A stretch of DNA of 8,744 nucleotides from Balneolales bacterium (GTDB taxonomy: Bacteria; Bacteroidota; Rhodothermia; Balneolales; Natronogracilivirgulaceae), in assembly GCA_007116685.1 (NCBI GenBank), contig SKIC01000058.1:1-8744 (forward strand). Direction: 5' to 3'. The notes under the pieces were generated by a model, which saw nothing but the letters and a program-made list of their open reading frames with translations, did no database searches and was not told where the DNA came from. Position 1 is the stretch's first letter, and the number at the start of each line of letters is the position of its first letter. The position numbers and the translations under genes are program-made. Positions 1 to 7,364 of the stretch are shown here, piece after piece.

Positions 1-353
1 ACCTCTTTTATTTCTTTTTCCAGTTTTTCCCCATCTTCGCCGGTTTCGCTGAAACCGCCACTTACGAGAATCACATTACGGATAGTGGCTTTACCACAGG
101 CTTTTAAAGTTTCTGCAACTTGCTGTGCCGAAACTATCACAACGGCTAAGTCTGGTGGCGCCGGGAGTTCTTCTATGTCTGTGTAGCAGGGAATGCCTAA
201 AATCTCATTAGAAGAGAGTGTGACAGGATAAATATCACCTTTAAACTTGTATTCGAGAAGATTACGAATTACACCATAGCCTAGTTTGTGCGGGTTTCTT
301 GAAGCGCCAATCACAGCGATGCTCTTGGGCGTAAAAAACGGGGAGAGTGTCAT
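1..353 (-). CDS. CoA-binding protein, ADP-forming acyl-CoA synthetase/Pat family (N-terminal part, runs off left edge)
   Basis: Reading the minus strand from the ATG at 353 gives 117 open codons to the window edge, so the 3' part is missing. The protein begins MTLSPFFTPKSIAVIGASR. The pattern PKSIAVIGAS at residues 9-18, followed by NPHKLGYGVIRNLL and then GDIYPV, is the Rossmann CoA-binding fold found at the N-terminus of ADP-forming acetyl-CoA synthetase alpha subunits and of bifunctional CoA ligase/GNAT (Pat-type) proteins. Later stretches (DLAVVIV at about 70-76; NVILVSGGFSETG) fit the second half of that domain. These enzymes interconvert acyl-CoA and acid with ATP formation, or acetylate proteins; which one applies cannot be told from the fragment. 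The start is supported by AAGGAA seven bases upstream and by the usual N-terminal position of the motif. The gene has its own promoter-like region and is separated from the upstream protease gene by a terminator. Confidence 0.88.
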   Translation of the reverse strand, partial: MTLSPFFTPKSIAVIGASRNPHKLGYGVIRNLLEYKFKGDIYPVTLSSNEILGIPCYTDIEELPAPPDLAVVIVSAQQVAETLKACGKATIRNVILVSGGFSETGEDGEKLEKEIKE

Positions 354-360
354 AGTCTGT

Positions 361-366
361 TTCCTT
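361..366 (-). promoter_or_regulatory. Ribosome binding site of the CoA-binding protein gene
   Basis: On the minus strand AAGGAA lies seven bases before the ATG at 353. It supports that start for the truncated CoA-binding protein. Confidence 0.6.
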
Positions 367-378
367 ATCCATCCATAG

Positions 379-394
379 TGGTTTTGCAAAACCA
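379..394. promoter_or_regulatory. 16-bp perfect palindrome, candidate operator
   Basis: TGGTTTTGCAAAACCA is identical to its own reverse complement over all 16 bases. It sits between the terminator of the protease gene and the start of the CoA-binding protein gene, directly next to a TATAAT hexamer on the minus strand. A transcript starting about seven bases after that hexamer would begin inside the palindrome, which is a usual place for a repressor site. A palindrome with no loop fits a dimeric DNA-binding protein better than a terminator. Its role as an operator is inferred. Confidence 0.4.
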
Positions 395-395
395 T

Positions 396-401
396 ATTAT
401 A
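396..401 (-). promoter_or_regulatory. Candidate -10 box (TATAAT) for the CoA-binding protein gene
   Basis: The minus strand reads TATAAT at 401-396, a full match to the sigma-70-type -10 consensus and well placed for a leader of about 35 bases before the ATG at 353. No good -35 hexamer is visible at the usual distance, because that position falls in the terminator loop. The T run of the upstream terminator touches it. The host group often uses a different promoter consensus, so this is tentative. Confidence 0.35.
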
Positions 402-436
402 AAAAAAGTCTCTGCACTAAGAGTACAGAGACTTTT
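401..436 (-). terminator. Rho-independent terminator of the secreted protease gene
   Basis: The arms 404-414 (AAAAGTCTCTG) and 426-436 (CAGAGACTTTT) pair perfectly over 11 bp around an 11-base loop. On the minus strand the stem is followed by a run of T (complement of 401-407), the classic intrinsic terminator form. It begins 28 bases after the protease stop codon, so it should end that transcript and isolate the CoA-binding gene downstream. A-rich and T-rich flanks on both sides could allow weaker function on the plus strand. Confidence 0.88.
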
Positions 437-464
437 CGTAAAATGCCGTGAAAATCGCTGAGGA

Positions 465-3392
465 TTACTTCACGAGTAGCATTTTGTTATGCAATACTTG
501 CTCACCTGCTTCAAGGCGGTAGATATACATACCGCTGGCAAGATTAGAGGCATCAAATGTTACCTGATGCGTACCTGCAGAGACGGTTCCATTAACCAAG
601 ATGGCAACTACTCTACCCGTCATGTCATACACTCTCAGACTAACAGGCATGCTATTAGGCAGACTGTATTGAATGGTTGTAGTTGGGTTAAATGGATTCG
701 GGAAGTTTGGTGAAAGTACAATCTCGCGCGGCAGCTCTTCGTTTTCTGTTGAGCTTGGAGTTTCTGTTGAGAATGACCAGGTTTCTGACCATTCAGCACC
801 ACCAAATTCGTTATTTCCTTGGACTCTCCAGTAGTAGGTTGTTCCACCTTCTAAGATTAAATCACTGTAAGTAATGTTTGCACCACTGCCAGTAATTTCT
901 GCTACAGATGCATAGATATCAGTAAAGTCAGAATCTTCGCTTACCTGTAAGGTGTAATCATCAGCAAAATCTGCACTATCCCATCTAAGGGTAGGAGTCA
1001 GGCTGATACCCGTAGCTCCGTTTAAAGGAGAGCGAAGTACAACTTGTTCGGGAAGAGCCTGATTGTTAAAACGTGCTACACCCATATCCATATCTATACC
1101 AGCATGAGAAAGAGTAAGTACACGATTACCATTGTCCCCCGGTCCAACGGCTTCTTCGAAATCTTCATTGATTAAGAATTTGTATTGCACTTCATCTTCA
1201 AAGTCGCCTTCTACATAGATGGTAGTAGTGTAAATGCCATCCATATTAGTAGGCTCTAAGACTGTAGATTCCCAACCATTGAAACCGCCTCTAATGCTTA
1301 CTTCGTCAGTGCCCGGTGTGTATGCGCCTTGTGCAATTTGTGCACGCATATCAACCGTGAAAGAAACATTTCGATTTTCTTCTGTTACGATACTGATATT
1401 GTCAAAGTGGCCGGTTTCACCATCATGCCAGTTATCCGACATGAAAGACATACGAGTTGGTTGTGCAATTTCGGCATAAGGGTGAGGTGCTGTTGCTAAT
1501 AGTTCACCGTTCAGCACATAGGAGATAAATCCATTTTTGTTATAAACCACAGTTAGATTTTGCCATTCGTCTGAGGGCTCCCATTCGCCTGCAACTCCGG
1601 ATAGGTTTTCCTGAATTACAATGATACGACCTAGCCAATCAATAACAACAATTGCCAAGGTTGTCAGTGTTTCGTCGTCGTCGATAATTATCAGGTAATC
1701 AGCACCTAAAACATCAGTAACACGGAAGTCTGTGGAAACAACATAAGCTCCTTCGCCATCTACGTTAAATTCCGGACCTATAGCGTAGAAGAATCTGTTG
1801 TCCGGTTCGGTGGAAACATTAGGGAAATGTAAACTTTGTCCAGAACCATTATGAATATCATCAACAATAAGGGGCGATTCGGTGTTTGCCGGACCAAAAA
1901 CTCCAAGTCCACCAATACCCTGACCGCCTGTGGCTGCTACCCAATCATTTTGTTCATGAATACTACCTGTGGTGAAGCCTTCCTCTGATGAGAAGGTATA
2001 CAGCTTGTCTTCAATAGCATCAGGACGCACACCTGTATTAGATAAATTAAGTTCGAATGTTTCATCTGCGAATCGAACATCAGAATTACCACGAGCACGC
2101 ACATTCCAGCTACCACTTATGCTTTGTTGGCGATATAAGCCAACACCGACCATACTACGCAAAAAATCAATACTGTTGATAGTTAAGTAGTTTTTTCCAC
2201 CATTGCTATCCGCCGGCACGCTTATTAAAGCTTCTTGCGCTAAGCCTTCTCTTTTGTGTGAATTAGTATGAAAAAACTCTCTTTTTTTGTCTCGGCCAAA
2301 TTCCGTGAAATACTTTTCGAAGAGAACAGCTCTATTGTTGGTTACTGCGGCTGGTTCGTCAGCAAAAAATTGCCAGTAGTAACCACCTGCATTTTCAGCA
2401 TCCTCCCAAGTGATTTCCAAGTCAACATCAGTATCCATATTTAATTCCAGAGAGGTATCATTGGATGGGCTGAGCAAAGAAAAACTTCCAACGGGTGCAG
2501 GCTCACCCGGACCATCAAAAAGAAGGCCGGTTGTTACTTCAATCCAATCATGGAAATAAGAAACACGAGCGTAAATACCGGGAAGGTTAGGTCGAGCACA
2601 ACCATCTCCCCAACTAACTACACCTGCAAGACCATATCCAACAGGACTATCTGGATCTGCAACAACCAACGGTCCACCGCTATCACCCTGACAAGCATCT
2701 TTCCCGCCTTCCGGATAGCCGGCTGCTAGCATGTCTGGAGAAAGAGTACCTTCACCGTAAAAGACAGAAGCCTCTTCAAGAGAAACGATGGGCACATCAA
2801 CTACCCGCAAAATATTACTGCTTGGCCCCCCTTCAGAAATAGCGCCCCAACCGGTTACAGTAGCTAAGGTGTCGGGATTGGTGAAACCTGCATCCGCATG
2901 AAATCTGGTAATTACCGGAATTGCCGAAGCCTCAGGCCCGCTTAAATCAATAGGAGAGGCAAGTCGCAGTAAAACAATATCAGAATCAATTCCTCTGCCC
3001 GGATAATTGGGATGAATATACATTTCTTCAGCTGCAATTAATTGTCCGGCAGCAGTTCGGTTAGTAACACCGGCTTTTATATACGGAGGAGTAGCACCCA
3101 TACAGTGCGCAGCAGAAACTACCCAGTATTCATCAATAATCGCCCCGCCACAAAACTGTTGGCCAGTAGGAGTTGTAATAGCAACGTGCCAGGGGTAATC
3201 TTCGATATCTGCTTCGTCGCCACCAACAATACGTAAAAAGTGGCGACCATCTTTCCCGAAATATTCTTCGTATTCGAATAACTCAGAATTAGGGTTGTCT
3301 TTATGAATTTGAGCACTTGCCTGAGAAAATGACAAGGCAATGAAAAGAAGTGAAAATGAGCATAGTGTGCTCCATCTTAGAAAATAAGTCAT
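465..3392 (-). CDS. Secreted multidomain trypsin-like (S1) serine protease with T9SS sorting domain
   Basis: This 975-residue protein starts with a signal peptide (about 1-28, ending SQASAQ). A short propeptide ends at Arg54, before IVGG (55-58), the zymogen activation site of S1 peptidases. The triad is intact: His96 in SAAHC, Asp138 in DIVLLRL, Ser238 in CQGDSGGPL. Asp232, six residues before the serine, predicts cleavage after Arg/Lys. Cys81-Cys97 and Cys234-Cys265 match two conserved disulfides. After about residue 300 come an Ig/SusE-like segment (about 303-456), a concanavalin A/LamG-like sandwich (about 465-670), a starch-binding-like domain with RGGFNGW (about 675-775), a fibronectin III-like domain (about 780-876) and a type A T9SS sorting domain (893-975, NPFNPTTTIQYSLP). 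The accessory domains are read by eye and their borders are approximate. The protein is probably exported, cut at the C-terminus and anchored or released outside, where it degrades protein. No clear Shine-Dalgarno precedes the ATG, but the signal peptide fixes the start. Confidence 0.93.
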   Translation of the reverse strand: MTYFLRWSTLCSFSLLFIALSFSQASAQIHKDNPNSELFEYEEYFGKDGRHFLRIVGGDEADIEDYPWHVAITTPTGQQFCGGAIIDEYWVVSAAHCMGATPPYIKAGVTNRTAAGQLIAAEEMYIHPNYPGRGIDSDIVLLRLASPIDLSGPEASAIPVITRFHADAGFTNPDTLATVTGWGAISEGGPSSNILRVVDVPIVSLEEASVFYGEGTLSPDMLAAGYPEGGKDACQGDSGGPLVVADPDSPVGYGLAGVVSWGDGCARPNLPGIYARVSYFHDWIEVTTGLLFDGPGEPAPVGSFSLLSPSNDTSLELNMDTDVDLEITWEDAENAGGYYWQFFADEPAAVTNNRAVLFEKYFTEFGRDKKREFFHTNSHKREGLAQEALISVPADSNGGKNYLTINSIDFLRSMVGVGLYRQQSISGSWNVRARGNSDVRFADETFELNLSNTGVRPDAIEDKLYTFSSEEGFTTGSIHEQNDWVAATGGQGIGGLGVFGPANTESPLIVDDIHNGSGQSLHFPNVSTEPDNRFFYAIGPEFNVDGEGAYVVSTDFRVTDVLGADYLIIIDDDETLTTLAIVVIDWLGRIIVIQENLSGVAGEWEPSDEWQNLTVVYNKNGFISYVLNGELLATAPHPYAEIAQPTRMSFMSDNWHDGETGHFDNISIVTEENRNVSFTVDMRAQIAQGAYTPGTDEVSIRGGFNGWESTVLEPTNMDGIYTTTIYVEGDFEDEVQYKFLINEDFEEAVGPGDNGNRVLTLSHAGIDMDMGVARFNNQALPEQVVLRSPLNGATGISLTPTLRWDSADFADDYTLQVSEDSDFTDIYASVAEITGSGANITYSDLILEGGTTYYWRVQGNNEFGGAEWSETWSFSTETPSSTENEELPREIVLSPNFPNPFNPTTTIQYSLPNSMPVSLRVYDMTGRVVAILVNGTVSAGTHQVTFDASNLASGMYIYRLEAGEQVLHNKMLLVK

Positions 3393-3683
3393 ACTAAAAG
3401 ATTAGTTAGAGTTAGGCTTATGTGTTGGGAATAAGCAAGGTTGTTAAAAGTAGTAAATTGAGAGCGGAAATCATCATACTTTTTCCCGAAAACAAAGTTT
3501 CGATTTTTTACAAAAAAGATTGTAGAAGCCCTTAGATAGGTAATCAAACCCTAAATCCGTACCTTTATGCCGTTTTCTGGTATATAAAATTTAGTGGAAT
3601 TAGTAAGTACAGCCAGCGAAATATTAGTTAAAATATGATGTATTGAATAGTGTTCGATGCGAGCGCTGAAAGATGGATGATGT
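3393..3683. other. Divergent intergenic region between protease and membrane protein genes
   Basis: This AT-rich stretch of 291 bases holds no convincing gene. Both flanking genes are read outward from it, so it must carry their promoters. It contains short A and T runs and a small inverted repeat (CGAAA at 3488-3492, TTTCG at 3498-3502). I cannot assign promoters firmly. Confidence 0.6.
3560..3567 (+). promoter_or_regulatory. Possible Bacteroidota-type -7 element (TACCTTTA)
   Basis: TACCTTTA resembles the TAnnTTTG -7 element used by the primary sigma factor of many Bacteroidota, with the last base different. It would give a leader of a little over 100 bases before the membrane protein start at 3684. 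No TTG or TTTG -33 element is seen at the proper spacing, so this is weak. Confidence 0.22.
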
Positions 3684-5222
3684 ATGGATTTTGTATATGA
3701 TAATTTTGGTATAGTTCACATTCTGAACCAATATTGGCTAACCTTGTTGCTTGTGATTTCGATGGTGCTAGTTTCTCGTACCATAGTAGCGGGGACACGT
3801 TATTCGCCTATCCTCATTATTGTCGTTTTTGGTTTGTTAATGGGATATATCATGGTGAATACCGGTTTGGCAACACCGGGCTTACCTCAATTCCCTATGA
3901 TAGAATTAACCAGCCGCGTAACAATTACAGCTTTGATGGCTTCCTTTTTTGTGGGAGGACAGGAAATCCGCAAAATATTTGCTAATCGAAAAATTAGTCC
4001 CGAAGAAATGGTGGTGCCCTCTTCTAAAGAGTTATTTTTGGGTACCAAAGCCACCCAGTTCATGTTCTTGGTTCGTGGCTTCTTTATCCTGACCGGTATC
4101 GAAGCGTTGCGTCGCTTATTCATAGGGCAAGCTTCCGGACTTCCTCTGGATGAGTTTTATCCCTTGATTGGCTATCTCGGCTTGGTTGCTTCGGTGATTT
4201 TGATTGACCACAGAGCGCAGATAACAAACAAAGCAGTTTATATTCGAAAAGGGATTTATGAAACCGCAGTAATAATCTTACTATTGATTATTGCACATCA
4301 TATAGCGGTTTGGGTGCGACCTGTAATTGCTTTACCGGAAATCTTTTTTGCTATGATTTTATCGGTAGGTTTGGGAATGTTTATGGTTAGCTGGCAATTT
4401 GGACCAACCATCCGCTCACTTTTGTTTGCGGGAATCCCCATCGTCTTAGCTGCGAATTTCATGGTTGGTGGCTCTCGTATTGCAGAGGCTTTTCAGCTTT
4501 CCGGAATGAATGCCGTGCTATCTTTCGGTTTTTTTGGTCAGTTACTATGGATGTTTGGCGGACTTGCCATTTTAATTTGGTTCGGTCATGCCAATCACAT
4601 TCGAAATTTGGCGCCGGGAATGGCGGGGGCGCTTTCTCACTCCGGCCTCACGGGTGCATGTACAGCCGGCGATTTAGGGAAGCAAGCAGCTATTCGCGCT
4701 CCTATTATGATAAATATCCCATTCATAGGGCATATTTTTGTGTTTTCCATTCTTGCTGCCAGCGCAACTTCCGGAGAATTGATTAAGTCCTATACTCTAA
4801 TTATAGTGGTTGTGGGTTTGTTGCTGACCTATTACGCTATGAAAATGCTACGCAGTGCTATGGGTGTTGAAAATCAGGAAATCCGTGGCTTGATGGTGTT
4901 TTCTTTAGGATGGCAGTTGGTTGCTGTATTCGGTGGTTTATTTTTACTAGATATTTCAGGCATGTCTTTAGGGGATGCCGTAATGGCTAATGCCTCGGCT
5001 ATTTCTCACTTTGGTTTATTTGCTGCGATACAGGAAGGGATGTTCGGAGCCGAAGCCGCAGGAATGATAGCCTTTGTTTTCGCCATGCCATTTTTGGTGC
5101 ATCCATTAGTATTCGGGATTTTTGGAAAAGCCGCTGAAAATGACGGCATTATGCCAGCAAAAATCGTCTATGCTTTAGCAGCGATTGGAGTACTTGGGGT
5201 ACTTTATGCGATGATTTGGTGA
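3684..5222 (+). CDS. Polytopic membrane protein, probable transporter, family not recognised
   Basis: This 512-residue protein is almost wholly hydrophobic, with roughly 13 to 15 candidate membrane segments: about 15-35, 41-61, 74-92, 125-143, 158-175, 190-210, 215-236, 245-261, 276-300, 345-361, 368-386, 402-423, 458-480 and 493-511. There is no soluble domain. A polar, glycine-rich stretch at 305-335 (GALSHSGLTGACTAGDLGKQ, 315-334) interrupts the membrane segments and is the best candidate for a substrate or ion site. An earlier stretch, FFVGGQEIRKIF (88-99), recalls the region after the third helix in inverted-repeat carriers. The overall look, and a faint similarity in glycine-rich loops, suggests a secondary carrier such as a sodium/glutamate (GltS-like) symporter or cation antiporter, but I cannot place it in a family. 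The ATG at 3684 is chosen because nearby upstream ATGs (3673, 3677) are out of frame. Its Shine-Dalgarno is weak. It is transcribed alone, divergent from the protease and convergent with the serine hydrolase. Confidence 0.9.
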   Translation: MDFVYDNFGIVHILNQYWLTLLLVISMVLVSRTIVAGTRYSPILIIVVFGLLMGYIMVNTGLATPGLPQFPMIELTSRVTITALMASFFVGGQEIRKIFANRKISPEEMVVPSSKELFLGTKATQFMFLVRGFFILTGIEALRRLFIGQASGLPLDEFYPLIGYLGLVASVILIDHRAQITNKAVYIRKGIYETAVIILLLIIAHHIAVWVRPVIALPEIFFAMILSVGLGMFMVSWQFGPTIRSLLFAGIPIVLAANFMVGGSRIAEAFQLSGMNAVLSFGFFGQLLWMFGGLAILIWFGHANHIRNLAPGMAGALSHSGLTGACTAGDLGKQAAIRAPIMINIPFIGHIFVFSILAASATSGELIKSYTLIIVVVGLLLTYYAMKMLRSAMGVENQEIRGLMVFSLGWQLVAVFGGLFLLDISGMSLGDAVMANASAISHFGLFAAIQEGMFGAEAAGMIAFVFAMPFLVHPLVFGIFGKAAENDGIMPAKIVYALAAIGVLGVLYAMIW

Positions 5223-5283
5223 TTACAGATTTATCAGGTCTTGCAATAAATACAACTGGTTTTTAGAGCAATAAGACCCAAGT

Positions 5284-7140
5284 TTAAAAATTCCAGCCAA
5301 TCAGTTTCCAGTACCACAGGCAAGCAAACAGAACGAGGGAGCATAGTACAACAAGGGCTGAAAATACTTTTCTGCTGAGTGTTTTGTGATACTGCCTGAA
5401 AATACTCATTGCAAGCAATATCGTGAAGATTAAAGCAGCATAAGGCAGTAGCGTACTGAAATAAAGTACAGCTGGGATTCCATATCCAAACCCAATGGCA
5501 ATTTCATAAGGCGCAACAGACAACATCGCTACTCCAAAAAGCAAAAGAGACAGGGTATATGTTATTGCAATGCCTAATTCAAAATTGGCGAAGGGGCCTG
5601 AAACGAGAGGTCTATTTTTTAGTTTTCTGAGTACATACAATACAGGATATACCAGAGAAATAATCAGAAAAAAGAGTGTTATGCTGCCAATTAATGTCCA
5701 TTGAACTAATTGCGTTTCCCAAAAATTCAGACGTTTGTTTGCAGATGTTCCGCTTGTGAAAGCGTGCGTGATTTCTCCATTTTCTTCCCGAAAAGCCAGG
5801 TAATAATCATCATCAATCGATTGAAATAATAAGGGTTCTACTCGCACTAATCGCCGGGGTTCACCCGTGTGGGTGGGCATAAGCAATAGACTGTCTCCTT
5901 TAACAGAAGTAGTAAACTCATGTCCCATAAAACCGATTAATACAGCAAATTTCGTAAAATAATTTTCACTGTAGCGAGTATTTCTCCAAGTACCTGCAAA
6001 ATCAGAAAGTGGACGATTATCTTTAAATGTTAACTCCGGTGAAGCTAATGATGGTGATTTGTAAGACTCAGGAAGCAGACTTTCCGTTAATATATGAGTC
6101 ACCTCATTGATGAAACCAAATTCTATAGTACTGGTGGCGATAAATATTGCCGTTTCGAAATCCGGAAAAAACCAAAGTCTGGCAGATATTCCTATATAAC
6201 CGCCATCATGACCAATCACACGGTGACCATTATACTCAAGCAAATTCCACAGATAACCGAAACCACTGGATAGTTTGGGGTGATGAGTGAATTGAACCGA
6301 AAGCATTTCTGAAGTGAGCTCTTCTGATATAAGGCCTGCTTGGTAAAGTCCATCGGATTGTAATAAGAGGTGCATAAAGCGCTCCATGTCATGCGCTGTG
6401 GAAACCATAGTACCTGCGGGGGCATCCAAAATGTAGTCATATTGAAGAGGAATAAGACCTGCTCCGGTTCTGAAATATCCAGTCATGAAATTGGTAAGTT
6501 CATCGTCATCAGGATCAAAAGAGCTGTTATACATACCTAGTTTTTCAAAAGCCTCCTGCCTCATGATGGTATTAAAATCACGGTTATAAGCGCGTTCTAA
6601 TACATGACCGGCTAAAGCAACGCCAAAGTTGGAATAGGAAGAAATTTCTCCTGAGTCTATGAGCCTGTCAGGCATTTGAGTTTGGATAAATTTTCCTAGT
6701 GATAAGGCTTCATTTTTGCTTCTTGCCGACTTGCCAATAAAACGGTCATCAAAACCGGCGGTGTGTGTTAAAAGATGACGGAGTGTTACCGGAGTCAGGA
6801 ATTCGTCTTGAATAAGTGCTTGCTCGAAATAAGCATTGATGTCTTTATCCAGATCAAGTAGCCCTTTTTCTACAGCCTGTAATACTCCAATTGCGGTAAA
6901 GGGTTTGGATACAGAACCAACTCTGAAAATCGTTTTTGAGGGGTCAATAAGTCGATTTTCTTCAAGATTTGACAGGCCAAAGGTTTCCAGCATTACGGTG
7001 TTTTCTCCCTGAACCACAATTACTACCGCACCAGGAGCCACATTTTTTTCAAAAATCTCTGTGATTTTAGTTTGCAATGTATCCTGATTCTGAATTCCCA
7101 ATTGGAACATTGCCAGAAATAAAATCGAGACCAACTTCAT
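5284..7140 (-). CDS. Exported serine hydrolase, class C beta-lactamase/PBP-like family, with C-terminal membrane domain
   Basis: This 618-residue protein has a short hydrophobic N-terminus (about 1-15) that could be a signal peptide. The catalytic domain (about 25-355) carries all three motifs of the beta-lactamase (PF00144) family: SVSK at 76-79 with nucleophile Ser76 and Lys79, YSN at 169-171, and HDG at 311-313 in place of KTG. LRHLLTHTAGF (120-130) is also typical. A linker domain rich in beta-strand follows (about 375-460). Four hydrophobic segments, at about 480-504, 522-545, 551-580 and 592-612, form a membrane tail. Relatives include peptidases, esterases and PBP-like enzymes acting on D-amino acid peptides; the HxG motif and the tail argue against calling it a resistance beta-lactamase. 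The catalytic domain is probably periplasmic. GGGAGGG lies five bases before the ATG, giving a firm start. It is convergent with the membrane protein gene, 61 bases apart. Confidence 0.92.
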   Translation of the reverse strand: MKLVSILFLAMFQLGIQNQDTLQTKITEIFEKNVAPGAVVIVVQGENTVMLETFGLSNLEENRLIDPSKTIFRVGSVSKPFTAIGVLQAVEKGLLDLDKDINAYFEQALIQDEFLTPVTLRHLLTHTAGFDDRFIGKSARSKNEALSLGKFIQTQMPDRLIDSGEISSYSNFGVALAGHVLERAYNRDFNTIMRQEAFEKLGMYNSSFDPDDDELTNFMTGYFRTGAGLIPLQYDYILDAPAGTMVSTAHDMERFMHLLLQSDGLYQAGLISEELTSEMLSVQFTHHPKLSSGFGYLWNLLEYNGHRVIGHDGGYIGISARLWFFPDFETAIFIATSTIEFGFINEVTHILTESLLPESYKSPSLASPELTFKDNRPLSDFAGTWRNTRYSENYFTKFAVLIGFMGHEFTTSVKGDSLLLMPTHTGEPRRLVRVEPLLFQSIDDDYYLAFREENGEITHAFTSGTSANKRLNFWETQLVQWTLIGSITLFFLIISLVYPVLYVLRKLKNRPLVSGPFANFELGIAITYTLSLLLFGVAMLSVAPYEIAIGFGYGIPAVLYFSTLLPYAALIFTILLAMSIFRQYHKTLSRKVFSALVVLCSLVLFACLWYWKLIGWNF

Positions 7141-7145
7141 AGTAA

Positions 7146-7152
7146 CCCTCCC
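7146..7152 (-). promoter_or_regulatory. Strong Shine-Dalgarno of the serine hydrolase gene
   Basis: On the minus strand GGGAGGG ends five bases before the ATG at 7140. It is one of the few strong ribosome binding sites in the window and settles the start codon. Confidence 0.75.
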
Positions 7153-7180
7153 ATATAATATGATATAAGAAAGTTTTGTA

Positions 7181-7227
7181 AAGCCGTTTTTGCTTGTCTA
7201 AATACTCATCCCAAAAATCACCGGCTT
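7181..7227. repeat. Bulged inverted repeat upstream of the serine hydrolase gene
   Basis: The arm AAGCCGTTTTTG (7181-7192) pairs with CAAAAA (7212-7217) and CGGCTT (7222-7227), with a four-base bulge (7218-7221) and a loop of 19 bases. It lies 40 to 90 bases before the hydrolase start, in what would be its promoter or leader on the minus strand. No T run follows, so it is not a standard terminator. A regulatory role is only a guess. Confidence 0.3.
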
Positions 7228-7308
7228 CTCAAAGCCTTCTGTTGAGATAAGATATCAGATTTTAGATAAGTTTGATATAGTTATGATGAGTAAAAGTACT
7301 TATTGTCA

Positions 7309-7343
7309 TAGCCCCCTAAATAGCTGGAGTGAAATTCTACTTT
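7309..7343 (+). repeat. Left terminal inverted repeat of the IS (IRL)
   Basis: It reads TAGCCCCCTAAATAG, then CTGGAG, then a stretch ending ATTCTACTTT. Aligned with the inverted right end it matches at about 28 of 35 positions with a one-base gap. It is the expected transposase binding site. Its inner edge overlaps the hairpin before orfA. Confidence 0.85.
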
Positions 7344-7364
7344 AAGAATAATTAACTTAAAGTA
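7338..7364 (+). promoter_or_regulatory. Hairpin occluding the orfA start codon
   Basis: TACTTTAAG (7338-7346) and CTTAAAGTA (7356-7364) pair perfectly over 9 bp around a nine-base loop; the last A is the first base of the orfA ATG. In an RNA read into the element from outside, this stem would cover the start region. Start-blocking stems at the left end are known from several insertion sequences as protection against activation by outside transcription. A transcript begun inside the element past 7346 would lack the left arm. The stem is seen in the sequence; the role is inferred by analogy. Confidence 0.5.

Noticed and set aside
1672..1685. Short GTC/GTCGTCG triplet run in the protease gene as a microsatellite
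   Set aside because: It is only about four units and simply encodes an Asp-rich stretch (DDDE).
489..3340. Several plus- and minus-strand open frames of 60 to 90 codons within the protease gene
   Set aside because: They lie inside the well-supported 975-codon gene, show no domain features and lack ribosome binding sites; they are frame shadows.
3734..4786. Small open frames within the membrane protein gene on both strands
   Set aside because: They overlap a long continuous hydrophobic reading frame and have no features of their own.
5237..5278. Inverted repeat GGTCTT/AAGACC between the convergent genes, possible terminator
   Set aside because: Only 6 bp pair around a loop of about 30 bases and no T run follows in either direction.
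5284..7140. Annotation as AmpC antibiotic-resistance beta-lactamase
   Set aside because: The third motif is HDG rather than KTG, and the protein has a long linker and a membrane tail; family membership alone does not show beta-lactam hydrolysis.
7155..7182. Sigma-70-like promoter TTTACA-16-TATTAT before the serine hydrolase gene
   Set aside because: The hexamers look good, but transcription would start within the Shine-Dalgarno, leaving almost no leader; probably chance in AT-rich DNA.
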